From assembly GCA_036924085.1 (NCBI GenBank), contig JAVGWX010000011.1:14598818-14662817 (forward strand): a stretch of DNA of 64,000 bases. Direction: 5' to 3'. Below, piece after piece: positions 11,205 to 22,229 of this stretch. Under the pieces are notes generated by a model that had not been told where the DNA came from, searched no databases, and worked only from the letters and a program-made list of their open reading frames with translations. A program made the position numbers and the translations under genes. How positions within the stretch are numbered: the stretch's first letter is position 1; each line of letters opens with the position of its first letter. Source of the stretch: Ariolimax columbianus. Its lineage: Eukaryota > Mollusca > Gastropoda > Stylommatophora > Arionidae.

Positions 11205-11490
11205 GTGTGTCTGAAGGAAATATAACGCAGAAAAAAATTTATTGTGGTCATATCAAGTACCATAACATTCTGCGTTATTTTTTTGTGAGGGAAGAGAAGA
11301 CGATAAGAGAGCCAAAGAGCGACAGATGTACAGATGGACAGACAACATCAAGATGGGGTAGGTACACAGTTTGACTGCATGTTCTATTGTAGCAACCTGG
11401 CACGGGATGGGGGCAGCTGAATGGGATACATTACCGTCAACCTCCGTTATATAGGCGGCACTTGATGATGATGATAAAAACCTAAGTCTT
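11205..11490 (+). mobile_element. LINE C-terminal tail remnant
   Basis: Frames on the + strand give the order of a LINE tail: a GHIKYHNIL motif, a basic stretch, then a DRQHQD-like WxDxI region. It ends near the TGATGATGATGA simple tail at 11464-11475. It is frameshifted throughout. Confidence 0.45.
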
Positions 11491-11734
11491 GTTGGGTAGT
11501 GAGTCCCCTGCATTGATTCCTGAAGCAATGCGTTTTACATGATGAGGTTGCTAACCCCCATACACAACCTACTTCAGACTTCTTCACCATCTTTGGAAGA
11601 TTAATGTGGTCGATAATAACGCGATTAAATGGGCAAGTTCGGTTTCTATGGCAGACGGTTTATGTATGTTTTATATAATTCGTAACATTCAACATGTCAG
11701 GCTGGGGAAATTATTTCGGAAGATAAACTACGGT

Positions 11735-12148
11735 TCCCCATATCTCTCACTATCTCATTCTCTTTCTCCTTTTCTCTTTATCCCTCTTTCCTTTTCTCTC
11801 TCGTGCTATCTCCTTTCTGTTTCTTTCTATCCATCCCTATCTCTTCCCCTCTCTTTGGCCAACTCTCTTACTCTCTCATCAACTCTCTCAATTTCGCGCA
11901 TCCACTCCCTTTTCTTCAACCCACCCCCGCCCCTTTTCCTTTACCTCTATCTCCATCCTTCCGTATTCTCTCTTAATCTGTTTCATTTTTTTCTTTGAAC
12001 TCTTTCTACCCTTCTTCTCCACCCTCACCTTTGCCCCTCTTCCTCTTGCCTACTCTTCCCCCCCCCCACCCCGCTCCCCCCCCTCCGTCTTCTACCTCCA
12101 ACTTTCCCTATCTCTCCCTTCACTCAATCCCAAATCTCATTCTTAAAT

Positions 12149-12213
<65 letters not shown>

Positions 12214-12235
12214 GCACACACACACACATTTTTCC
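11735..12235. repeat. Pyrimidine-rich tract with (CT)n and (CA)n
   Basis: A CT-rich stretch of some 400 bp ends in a clean (CT)n run (12151-12180) followed by (CA)n (12181-12230). Poly-S, poly-L and poly-P frames across it are compositional artefacts. Confidence 0.9.
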
Positions 12236-12671
12236 GCCAATGTCCGAATATTCCAATCTAAATGTACTTCACAGCGTATTTCCTCTCCGCCCAATGAAAC
12301 GTTTAGATTAAATCAGGTGGGATTTCATCTAGTTATAGTGAAGCCAATAAAGAGAATGAAAAATTGTATTTTACGGTACTACGTGACGCGAGTTCTAAGC
12401 TGAAGCACGCATCCAGTAATGTATAAGTGTAATGTTTAATGGCATTACTACTTCCGTCTTTGATTTTTCTGTAACAACGAAACAATACTGCTGGGGGGAA
12501 AAAGAACAATATGTGACAAAGAGAGAATATGTCGGATTTTTTCAGCTCTGGGACTTACACTGTGTTATGAGTGTTCTTCTGTGGGTTTTATATGTTACAG
12601 ATTGTTTAACATGATGAGGCTGCTAACCGCATACACAGCATCCTTTAGTCATCTTTAGTGACCTGTTTGTA

Positions 12672-13635
12672 CAAGGGGCTTGTCATAAGTCTTTACCCTG
12701 ACCATGAAGGGGTAGCAGGAGAAAGTTGAAACTCGGCACAGTGCTTATTCCTTCTCAATGTAGCCACTACCTGAATTTTTACATTTCTGCCATCTCAGCG
12801 TGACCTTGAAAAGACCTTCAGAATAAAGTAACCTATTTTTCGAACTAAACCTGTTATCACAAGCCAGTATGACATCTTCGTCACTGTCAAAATGATTTCC
12901 TTTCAGTTGTTTTTTTTTTAAGTTTGAGGAAAAGAAAAAAATCTGAGTCATAATGGGGAACACAAGTCTCCTCTACTGTCACCATGGTTGTCAACATGTT
13001 TTTCGACCGACACATTTTGAGCAACTGGTCACAGCAATCAACCCTCGTTTGTTTCTGTTCACATGTCAGCAGACGTGGGACCCAGCGGGCACACACTTTT
13101 CTCATGTTCAGTCTGTTGTGTAGAATTCTAAAAACTGGACTTTCATTTAGTTTTTCTGATCTAGATATCTCTGCAATTGTCATTTTCCTATCCTGGTCAA
13201 TGATTTTCTTCACTCTTGCAGCATTTCCATCGCTGCACTCTTGGTCTTCCTAGTCCTGGAAGATCAGCAGCATGGGAACGGACACACTTAAACTGCCTAC
13301 ACCAGTTCTTTTACAGAAGCATACGAAGGCCAAAATTCCTCACACACTGGTCCCATCTCCCTGTGTATTTCTGTAGGTGTTTTTCTTTGCAACATCAAGA
13401 ATTTTATCACAGTTCTGGCCTCTGATTTCTCCATTGTTCGGACAATCCGTTAGAGTAGCAGATCCGGTCAGTAAGGTATGTTGCGCCATGCACCATACCG
13501 GGTAAACCCTCCAAGGAGAGACATTCATACTTCTCAAGTCCAGTACAAATTGAATGAGCTACATATGTGCCAAATTTGAACTTTCTCCTCCTACTCATTC
13601 ATAGTCAGGGTAAAGAATTTATGACAAGCCACTTG
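12672..13635 (-). mobile_element. Mariner element with TIRs and TA target duplication
   Basis: Terminal inverted repeats CAAGGGGCTTGTCATAAGTC (12672) and its diverged complement ending GACAAGCCACTTG (13635) are flanked by TA at 12670-12671 and 13636-13637. The span of 964 bp is shorter than the usual 1.3 kb mariner. It encloses a mariner transposase pseudogene on the - strand. The left TIR continues as TTTACCCTGA, matching the complement of TCAGGGTAAAG on the right. Confidence 0.85.
12745..13420 (-). pseudogene. Mariner transposase pseudogene, catalytic core deleted
   Basis: The - strand shows the mariner order: helix-turn-helix region (KKIIDQDRKMTIAEIS), the LNMRKVCARWVPRLLT block, and the first catalytic block as VTVEETCVPHYD where the family has a GDE-W motif, so the first catalytic Asp is replaced. 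It then jumps, through a frameshift at a poly-A run near 12910, to the family C-terminus (KGNHFDSDEDVI, then RWQKC). The segment with the second and third catalytic Asp residues is missing. The N-terminal part upstream of 13216 is in broken frames. Confidence 0.85.
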
Positions 13636-13639
13636 TACG

Positions 13640-14060
13640 TGCCGTGGGTATGTTCTTGTCTTTCACTATAAGTTATCCTAGGATACACACAAGCTGCTAA
13701 TACTTAAATATATAAGTAAGTAGAGTGTCCTTAGCAGAACATCGCATCTTAAAATAGGCAACTTATTTGGCTGTTATATATTTCTTGGTATGTGTGCAAT
13801 ACGGTAAGTTGTCTGCCTTTACTTTCGGTACATGGAGGAGCGAGCTATATGGGACTTGTGTCTGTCAAACCAGACACAGCAGTATATATATTATCGAGCG
13901 ATTGTAATCTTACATGCTATGATGTTTTGTCTTGTCTTGTCTTATCCACTTGTGCTGTGAAGCGCCGTATGGAGTCGTAGTTTTCTGTCCATGGTCAGAA
14001 GCGTCGCCGAAGTAATCGTAATTCCATGACGATTTAGAATATCCGCAACATTTCCTATGC
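13640..14060. other. No gene seen
   Basis: Unique sequence. The short frame at 13792-13980 carries no recognisable motif. Confidence 0.4.
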
Positions 14061-14270
14061 ATCAAGTTATCGGTCTACCAATCGCGGTACGTTATAAGTG
14101 CACAGTGGTAGTTGATCAGGTTGCATTGTCATTAGGTGGCCGAACCACTTGACTCTCTCCCCATAAATATATTCAGTGCAGGGTCTTACTTCAACTAATT
14201 TAGGCACATCTTCATTGTGCATTATGTCTTTCCTAGTTACGTTGATTGTATTCTGGAGGCATTTCATCTT
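14060..14270 (-). mobile_element. LINE C-terminal tail remnant
   Basis: The - strand open frame contains MKCLQNTINVTRKDIMHNED, then VKWFGHLMTMQPDQLP. This matches the LINE order of an MRCLR/R-D-I-N-DI block followed by a WFGHL-RM-QLP block. It is cut at both ends. Confidence 0.65.
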
Positions 14271-14339
14271 ACATGTCGTGATCTTTCTCTCTATAGATGT
14301 TGTTGAAGTCCACGTTTAGCACTGATAACAGAACATGGG

Positions 14340-14865
14340 CATGAATATCCACATCCCACCAATCCATATTTCCCACAAATCCATTTATCCAACAAATCCA
14401 TATATCCCAGCAAATCCATATACCCATAAATTCATATATCCACAAATCCATATATCCCACAACTCCACTTATTCCCCTAATTCATATATCCCACCAAATT
14501 CATATATCCCCCAAATCCATATATCCCACAAATCCACCTGTCACACATATCTACATATCCCACAAATCCACAAATGCCAAGCATCCACATATCCCACGCA
14601 TCAATATATATCATGCATCCACATATCCCACAAATCATATGTCACATAAATCTACATATCCCACAAATCCTAAACATCCCATAAATTCATATATCCCACA
14701 AATCTACATATAACACAAATCCACATATAACACGCATCCACATGTCGTTCGCATCAACATATGCCACACATCGACATATCTCCCACATATCCCACAAATC
14801 TATATATACCACCAATCCATATATCCTACGCATCCACATAAGCCACCAATCCATATATACTACAT
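14340..14865. repeat. 15-16 bp AT-rich minisatellite
   Basis: Irregular tandem repeat of AATCCATATATCCCAC with many substitutions (CATATCCCACAAATCCAC), about 520 bp. Units degenerate toward the right. Confidence 0.85.
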
Positions 14866-14869
14866 ATAC

Positions 14870-15104
14870 ATGTACATGTATATTTGGAAGGCTACTGGGT
14901 TTGCTGATTGGGCTTCCCAAAAATGTCAGAACATCTTAGTAGCCCAATTGGCAAGATCAATGTTGCCCACATAAAAGGGTTAAACAAGTCTTATAACGAG
15001 CACTGTTATCAAGGATGAAGTGTTAGAACGTATACCACTACGCAAAATCTTGTTTCTGAGGTGGGTGATCTGTTCCCTTTCTTGATGCCTGTCCTTCGTT
15101 AACA
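14870..15104. other. No gene seen
   Basis: Unique spacer between the minisatellite and the GAA-LINE fragment. Confidence 0.35.
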
Positions 15105-15541
15105 GTAAGACTACCACAACCAGACCCTAGTGTGACCTACGAAGAGTCAAAAAAGCTTATTAGAGCTAGATACATGACCAAATGGGAAACAGAACATACT
15201 AGCTACACACAAAAAACGATGCCTATTACCAGTTGAACAGAAGAGAGCAGGTCGTGGTCTTCAGATTGCGCACAGGCCACAATAGACTGAGGTACCACCT
15301 ATTCAATAAATTGAAGATAGGTGGCACTGACAAATGCACATGCGGTAACGGGAAAATTACCGCTGAACATTTGCTGCAAAACTACCAGACATACGAGGAC
15401 CAGAGAAAGCAGATGTGGCCATCACCAGTGGCAACACTAGACAAGCTCTATGGCAGTGCCGACAGCCTCAGGATGACCGCTGCTTTTTTCGAAAAAATAG
15501 AGGTTGACATCTGACAGCGTACGAAGAAGAAAAAGAAGAAG
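15105..15541 (+). mobile_element. GAA-LINE 3' end, after the RNase H domain (+ copy)
   Basis: This is the C-terminal end of a Jockey-type LINE polyprotein. It reads VTYEESKKLIRARYMTKWE, then RREQVVVFRLRTGHNRLRYH and a small cysteine/histidine knuckle with CTCG...EHLL, and stops at 15514. A one-base deletion in the A run near 15210 breaks the frame between the first two motifs. The 3' end is a GAAGAA-type tail (15522-15541). Other copies of the same end are at 45789-46226, 50461-50690, 53420-53575 and, degenerate, 28400-28735. Confidence 0.85.
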
Positions 15542-15900
15542 AATCCGTACTTGTGCCGAGAAAAACTAGTGCTCTACTACAACAGCAATGAGACGTAATG
15601 TATTTATGTTCTTGTTGGAACCGTAGGAGCATCTAGATGTCTTCGCGAGTACCTTTAACTAGAGCATGTTGCCAGCGTGGTTTCTGGGCACTTTCTGTGT
15701 AATAGTGACGTGAATAGAACAGCTGCCACACTGAAAGTGTATGTTAGGAGGCGACTGCCAGGTGGTATAACCCGTCTAGGGTAGTAGGCTCTACAATTCA
15801 TGACTGGGTTCTCACTATTCTAGTTTCCAATGTTCATAAAACGATCTAGAAACAATAGACCATATATGATGCAAGAGGCCGTAAGAGAAGCGAGGAAGAG
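15542..15900. other. No gene seen
   Basis: Unique spacer between the LINE 3' end and the GAA tract. Confidence 0.35.
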
Positions 15901-16270
15901 AGTTAAGATGAAATACAATGAGGAGAAAGAAGTGGAGGAAAAGAAGAAGCAGAGAACAAAAATGAACAAAAAGAAGAAAGAGGAGGAGGAGGAGGACAAG
16001 AATAAGGAGGTTAATAAAAGGAGTGAGAGAAGAAAAAGGAGAAGAAGAAAAAGAAGAAGAAAAACAGGAAGAAAGACAGGAGGAAGAAAAGAAGAAGAAG
16101 GTGATAAAGAAGACGAGGAAGAAAGGACGAAGAAGAACAACAAAAGAAGAAGGAGATAGAGCAGAATAGGAAAAAAGAAAAAGAAGAAGAATAAGAAGAG
16201 GACGAAATGAAGAAGCAGATGAATAAAAGCAGCAAGAGAAGAAGAAGAAGAAGAAGAAGAAGAAGAAGAA

Positions 16271-16301
<31 letters not shown>

Positions 16302-16432
16302 AAGAAGAAGAAGAAGCAGAGAAGAAGAAGACGAAGAAGAAGATGAAAAAGAAGAAGACGAAAAAGAAGAAGAAGAAGAAGACGAAGAAGAAGAAGACAA
16401 AGAAGAAGAAGAAGAAAGAAAAAAAACTGTAA
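15900..16432 (+). repeat. Long purine (GAA)n-rich tract
   Basis: More than 500 bp almost free of pyrimidines on the + strand, densest (AAGAAG repeats) from 16225 to 16430. Poly-K, poly-E, poly-R and poly-S frames are artefacts. GAA tails occur at the 3' end of the GAA-LINE, so this may be an expanded tail, but no LINE body is attached. Confidence 0.9.
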
Positions 16433-16860
16433 TCTAATGTTTCCTAGCTTGCCATCAGCACAACATGTTTCAGAAAAGCTGACATGCTGTGTTTCATCGC
16501 TGGATTACTACTAGGGGCTTAACTGTAAAATACACCTTCTGACACCGTAAAAGAACCAAAAAAATAGATACGCCCAACATATGTAATTCAAGAGATTTAC
16601 ACAAACGCACTCACGCGTGAAAGACATTGTTACTGTAGAGATTTAATGTCAGCACTTTCTAAAGAGCCTGCTCAATTATTTAGCAAAGAATGTGTTCTTA
16701 CGTTATTATTAAATAATTGTCTAGCCCCAGACCAGGACACTAGAGTGTCCATCGAGACGTCCAAATATTGACTTTCGCACGTCCTGACGTTTCAGGTTAT
16801 CTTGAACTTATTCCTAAAGTACAGTTGGACATGTCTTCATGCCAGTGCATATTATTACTT
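16433..16860. other. No gene seen
   Basis: Unique sequence lying between a purine tract on the left and a pyrimidine tract on the right. Confidence 0.4.
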
Positions 16861-16861
16861 A

Positions 16862-17058
16862 AATGTCTTCTTTTTCTTCTTTTTCTTCTTGTTTTTCTTC
16901 TTCTTCTTTTTCTTCTACTTTATCATCTTGTAGTTCTTCTTCATCATCTTATTCTTCATCTTTTCCTTATTCTCATTCTTCTCCTTCTTCTTTTATTCTT
17001 CTTCGTCATCTTATTGTTCTTTTTCATCATCTTCTTCTTTCTCCTCTTCTTTTGCGTC
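16862..17058 (-). repeat. (TTC)n-rich tract
   Basis: Pyrimidine-rich TTCTTC/TCATC tract of about 200 bp, in the opposite strand sense to the GAA tract at 15900-16432. It directly joins a - strand LINE tail, so it may be the low-complexity downstream flank of that LINE. Confidence 0.85.
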
Positions 17059-17262
17059 TGACTTTCTACCGTGTTGTAGCCCAGTGTCGTAGTATATATT
17101 TGTCTTTCTCCTCTCTCGTGGCCCGAGTAACATTTTTCCCCATTCTATGGCAGTTCTTGTTTACGCTGTCTATCCACCTTTTCTTCGGTCTACCTCTCGT
17201 CCTTTTTCCTGATGTTCTTTTCTTCTTCTTCTTCATTTTATTATTCCTCTTCTTCATCATCG
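17059..17262 (-). mobile_element. LINE C-terminal tail remnant
   Basis: The - strand reads GKRTRGRPKKRWIDSVNKNC, then MGKNVTRATRE and a final HWATTR with a stop at about 17066. GKR-RGRP..RW is the basic signature of LINE tails. The upstream part is replaced by low-complexity AAGAAG sequence. Confidence 0.7.
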
Positions 17263-17414
17263 TATTCTTCTTCCGATACCAGGGAGAATGAGCAATTAAA
17301 TGTTTTATCATGTGTCCTACATAGAGTCACGTCAATGCTAACGGGTTGAGAACAACAGAACCCATATACCTTTCTAAAGTCTATAACACCAAATGTACTT
17401 AAGGCTCTATTACC

Positions 17415-18060
17415 ACAGCAGAACAGAAGGGGACCTAGGGGTTATAATAGATCATACAGGTAAAGTGAGGGAGCAAGTAGAGGTAGCAGTGAAAAAAGCA
17501 AATGGAATGTTAAGCATTATAAAAAAAAGAAATATTAAACATAGGAGCAAGAAAGTGATAAGCAAACTGTATAAAGCATTAAGACCTAGATTGGAGTACT
17601 GTGTACAGGTGTGGAGTCCTTATCGTAGAGGGGATATAAACATGCTGGAAAGGATACAAAAAAGAGCGACAAAGCTGATAGCGGGATTTCATAATTACAG
17701 TTATGAGGAAAGAAAAACATGCTTATAGTGTCTAGAAAAGAGAAGAATTCGAGGTAACTTAATACAGGTTTATAATATAATCAAAGGAACGGATAAATTA
17801 GACTACAACAATATTTTTTTTTCTTCAAAATACAACCCCCTAAAAGAACAAGAGGGCATATCTACAAATTAACTAAAGAAAGGTCCAGATTAGATATTAG
17901 GAAATCTTTGTTTAATCAGAGAGGGGAGAAGGATTGGAATGCATTGCCACCGGAAGTAGTAGAGACAGGGACAATTAATACATTTTAAAATAAATTGAAT
18001 GCACACAGCTTTTAGAGAAAGGAAATGTAAAAGAAACTGGTTGTTTACGGACTCTGCAGA
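17415..18060 (+). mobile_element. TTAAG-LINE (CR1/Jockey type), C-terminal part
   Basis: Encodes the region after the RT active site: GDLGVIIDHTGKVREQVEVA, PRLEYCVQVWSPYRRGDINM, IQKRATKLIAGFHNYSYEER, RRIRGNLIQVYNI. It is broken by a stop at 17726 and by frameshifts near 17815. The far 3' end (GGACTCTGCAGAGTCTTCTA, then CCAGTATAAAAACGTTAAG) leads directly into the TTAAG tail. It is 5' truncated, with no catalytic domain. Sister copies are at 24869-26470, 35690-36270, 36271-37590 and 53578-55050, all on the - strand. Confidence 0.9.
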
Positions 18061-18412
18061 GTCTTCTAGACCAGTATAAAAACGTTAAGTTAAGTTAATT
18101 TAAGTTAAGTTAAGTTAAGTTAAAGTAAGTTAAGTTTAAGTGAGTTAAGTTAAGTTAAGGTAAGGTAAGTTAAGTTAAGGTAAGGTAAGTTAAGGTAAGG
18201 TAAGTTAAGTTTAGGTAAGTTAACTTAAGGTAAGTTAAGTTAAGTTAAGGTAATTTAAGTTAAGGTGAGGTAAGTTAAGTTTAGGTAAGTTAAGTTAAGG
18301 TAAGTTAAGTTAAGGTAAGTTAAGTTAAGGTAAGTTAAGTTAACGTAAGGTAAGTTAAGTTAAGGTAAGTTAAGTTAAGGTAAGTTAAGGGGTAAGTTAA
18401 CTTACGTTAAGA
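18061..18412 (+). repeat. Expanded (TTAAG)n tail of the TTAAG-LINE
   Basis: About 70 copies of the pentamer TTAAG with GTAAG and TTTAAG variants. It starts exactly at the LINE 3' terminus, where other copies carry only a few units (for example TTAACTTAACTTAACTTAAC at 36271). It is therefore the LINE 3' tail, expanded in place. Confidence 0.9.
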
Positions 18413-18866
18413 AACAGAACACAACTCACGTTGCGACCACAAGACCTTCCTCGAGGACAAAGAACAAACTGTAAGACTTAACAAATCACACCAACAACTA
18501 ATATACACAGCAGGAGTGTATTCAATATACAACCTTCCAAGCAGGTCGTTAAAAAAAACTACTTAGGAGGTTGTGCATAGAGTTAAAATTGTAAAAAACA
18601 TTGCTAGTGTAATCAGCCACTGCAAAAATTTGGGATAATGTCTTCCTGTAGAGAGTCTAACTGCAATTAAACCAGTTACTTCAGATTGGATTAAGGAAGT
18701 GAATGAAATAGAAAAAAGAAGGAAAGAACATACCTACAATAATGAACGCTCAATGTATGTCATAGAAAGGCTCTGGTGAACAACCTCAGTTTATAAATAA
18801 ATTGCTGCAGAAAAAAAAACACTTCGAGAATACAGAGTGCTTTTGCCCAGGTTTCGGTGATGGATC
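18413..18866. other. No gene seen
   Basis: AT-rich sequence after the TTAAG tail. No family or coding motif that I can support. Confidence 0.4.
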
Positions 18867-19338
18867 CACCTCTCCTTTTGTCGTTCCATGCGGGAAACTC
18901 AGTCGTCTAAGGTAAGGTGTCCGGAGGTCTCGGGTTCGAATCACGGAGGAGACCAGGTTTTTTTTTTACCTGGATATTCGGGTAAAAATTACGCTGATTT
19001 CTGGGTAGCGATATCGGACTCCCGTGTACAGTGTAGAGCGCGGTAAAAATCTCTTAGTTGTTCAACATCGAAAAGAGTAGACTTAACAGCCACTGCTCGG
19101 ACAAAACTCGAAATTCTAGCTAATAATTTACCCAAAAAGTTATTTTTTGAATCATTACCTTCCCCCAGGTGGTTTTTTAAGAGCTATAAATGGCGCTTAA
19201 CTGGCTACGGATCTATTTAGCTCTAGTGTTGAGTCTATTAAGATGGACTCGCTCCTCGGTTAAACCATCCTACAATAAACCGGTTGTATACAGACTCTGT
19301 AGAATCTTCTAAACGTGAATAAAGACGTTAAGTTTAGA
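18867..19338 (+). mobile_element. tRNA-headed SINE with a TTAAG-LINE 3' end
   Basis: The head resembles a tRNA-derived Pol III promoter: AACTCAGTCGTCTAAGG (box A-like) and GGTCTCGGGTTCGAATCACG (box B-like), about 18895-18950. A body of roughly 300 bp follows. The last 60 bp (GTTGTATACAGACTCTGTAG, then TCTTCTAAACGTG and AAAGACGTTAAG) are the same as the terminal sequence of the TTAAG-LINE. This head-body-LINE-tail order is that of SINEs mobilised by a partner LINE. A 5'-truncated sister lies at 27001-27265. Confidence 0.8.
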
Positions 19339-20080
19339 TATAAAAACTGAAAGTGGGTCAAGAAGAAGCTATTCAGATCTTAGAAGATAATGACAAAAAT
19401 GGACAGATAATCTAGGGTATTTGACATAACAAAAACGGATGTATGATACGTGTAATCTACAAATATTGAGACAGATTTTGTAAACTGATGTGCCAAATAT
19501 TGATTAGGCGCGTTTATTAAATGTACGTGTGAAGTCAACCCAGACACAGACTGGCAAGTCTGCCCTGGTAAATGTCTCATTGCGTTTGAATTGAAGTTTC
19601 TTTGAATGGAGAACCAAGAAATTAAACATTTAAAAAAGGAGAGGGTGGATTTAAGTGTTATTAAATTGTAAATCAATTAATTGGTTTAAGAATGTCGTTC
19701 CGATGTTGTCGTCGGGGATAAAGTGATAAATATTTATTTGTACCAAATCTTAGATTACAGCAATATGGTACGAAGTAACGCAAACGCAACAGTGAATAGT
19801 AATACTTAAACTACCTGGCCCATCATGTCAGACGACTAAGGAGTTTTGGGCATGGGACCAATACGCTGATTGAGCTGCGATGTTGGGTCTACAGATTGTA
19901 GAGGCCTATTTCTAAAGCCCTTGCAATGCTTTTTATTAATGAAAGGTTTACAAAAATAAGGGCCACAAGTTTACTTCCAGCCTATGACCCGCGAAATATT
20001 ATATCCGGCACGAGACACGTTCGGTCATCTTGTGAAAATGCAGTCTGGCAACAAGTCGCTTTCTAATTCAACAAATCAAT
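19339..20080. other. No gene seen
   Basis: Unique AT-rich sequence. The 98-codon - strand frame at 19380-19676 has no recognisable features. Confidence 0.4.
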
Positions 20081-21080
20081 CATCTTCTGGTTGATCAGTC
20101 TTGAGACTGGTTGTAAGGTTGTCTGAGCATGTCTCTCCATTTGATCATATCTTCTGGTTGATCAGTCCTGACACTGGTTGTAAGGCTGTCTAGGCATGTC
20201 TCTCCATATGATCATATCCTCTGGTTGATCAGTCCTGAGACTGGTTGTAAGGCTGTCTAGGCATGTCTCTCCATTTGATCATATCCTCTGGTTGATCAGT
20301 CCTGAGACTGGTTGTAAGGCTGTCTAGGCATGTCTCTCCATTTGATCATATCCTCTGGTTGATCAGTCTTGAGACTGGTTGTAAGGCTGTCTAGGCATGT
20401 CTCTCCATTTGATCATATCCTCTGGTTGATCAGTCCTGAGACTGGTTGTAAGGCTGTCTAGGCATGTCTCTCCATATGATCATATCCTCTGGTTGATCAG
20501 TCCTGACACTGGTTGTAAGGTTGTCTGAGCATGTCTCTCCATTTGATCATATCTTCTGGTTGATCAGTCCTGACACTGGTTGTAAGGTTGTCTGAGCATG
20601 TCTCTCCATTTGATCATATCTTCTGGTTGATCAGTCCTGACACAGGTTGTAAGGCTGTCTAGGCATGTCTCTCCATATGATCATATCCTCTGGTTGATCA
20701 GTCCTGACACTGGTTGTAAGGTTGTCTGAGCATGTCTCTCCATTTGATCATATCTTCTGGTTGATCAGTCCTGACACTGGTTGTAAGGTTGTCTGAGCAT
20801 GTCTCTCCATTTGATCATATCTTCTGGTTGATCAGTCCTGACACTGGTTGTAAGGTTGTCTGAGCATGTCTCTCCATTTGATCATATCTTCTGGTTGATC
20901 AGTCCTGACACTGGTTGTAAGGTTGTCTGAGCATGTCTCTCCATTTGATCATATCTTCTGGTTGATCAGTCCTGACACTGGTTGTAAGGTTGTCTGAGCA
21001 TGTCTCTCCATTTGATCATATCCTCTGGTTGATCAGTCCTGAGACTGGTTGTAAGGTTGTCTAGGCATGTCTCTCCATTT
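20081..21080 (-). repeat. 67-bp array grown from a LINE 3' end (array 2)
   Basis: About 15 head-to-tail copies of a 67-bp unit (spacing checked at 20089, 20156 and 20223), with TCTGGTTGATCAGTCCTGAG, ACTGGTTGTAAGG and CATGTCTCTCCATTTGATCA. Read on the - strand each unit contains WRDMxRQPYNQ followed by the stop TGA, the exact end of the LINE frame that begins just beyond 21080. Two subtypes (GTCTAGGCATG and GTCTGAGCATG) occur in blocks, indicating later local duplication. Confidence 0.9.
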
Positions 21081-21480
21081 AACCCTATCCTCTGCAGTTC
21101 TCTTAATTTTAGCATACGTTCGTACTTGAATGTCTCTGCATGCTAGTGATGTGAAGGTCAGTCTTGGTAGCCCCAGTCTTCTCTTCCCTTGAATCTTTCC
21201 CTCTAGTATCTTCTGTAGAAGACTTCCATGTCTCATATAGTGACCCAGCCAACTTCACCGAGGTTTTTGTATCAAATACAATATTTGTCTTTGTGTGCCC
21301 ACTTAGTCAAGACATTGTCATTGGATCTTCTTTCTGTCCAACTCACTCCTTCCATTCTACGGTAGCATCACATTTCAAACGTTTCCAAACTTTTTTCAAC
21401 TTTCGTCGCTAGAGTCCATGTTTCAGTCCCATACAGTTCCCAAAACAGACAACAATTTAATACATTTTTAAATTGTCAAT
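21033..21480 (-). mobile_element. LINE C-terminal end feeding the 67-bp array
   Basis: The - strand reads an LETFEM..CYRRMEGVSWTERRS block (interrupted by a stop), then GSLLQKILEGKIQGKRRLGL, AEDRVKWRDM and a terminal RQPYNQSQD with stop. This is the standard post-RT tail of a LINE. The first array unit overlaps the last coding residues. The LINE is 5' truncated near 21480. Confidence 0.85.
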
Positions 21481-22229
21481 TATTTATTTTAATTGGTTCC
21501 CTCAAAACAGCCGATATATCGGCTACCTTTATCTTACAATACTGATGCATTGGCTTGAACAATTGTTAAACATATAAATACAACTTTATCTATGCCACGT
21601 TTTCCTACATTTATAAATGTACGTTAACGCCTTAATGCAGTTTTAGCCTGCAAGAATAAATGTCTAAAGGTGCCCAAAATATTCCGGACTGAATGGGTTA
21701 TTTTTTTTGTTTAATAAATAGCGTTCATATAATCGGAATTAAAAATGAGTGCAGTAATCGCTTGTGCCGCAAGAGTGTTTACAAGTTTGTAACGTGTGCC
21801 TATCTAAAATAGGCAAGAATCAGCCATGAAAAGAACTGCCAAATTATACTTTTACGACTTAAGATCCTCTGTAAAGACGAAAAGAACTATATAAAGAAGT
21901 ATTCCGCAGTCAATGAGTTACATACACACACGAGCAATTCACACTGCTGAATTTACATATATGCCGCGGTTTCATTCGTTTTTGTTTGCTTGTCTCACAT
22001 AAATGTCGGTCTACAAATTAAGCAGTAGTTTTGAAAATAATGCGTCCTGTTATAAATTAAAACAATGAGTCATATCGAAAAGAGTTTGGTACATTATTCA
22101 TGTGTTTACTGTAACCCATATTGACATTGATAAATTCTGCTTGTTCTGTGAACAACTCGGATAAGTTAATGGGGACAATCTTTAGAACGGTAGAAAGATC
22201 CCAGGTGCGTTGTTGGAGTCAGAAATGGA
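21481..22229. other. No gene seen
   Basis: AT-rich unique sequence with no supported feature. Confidence 0.4.
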
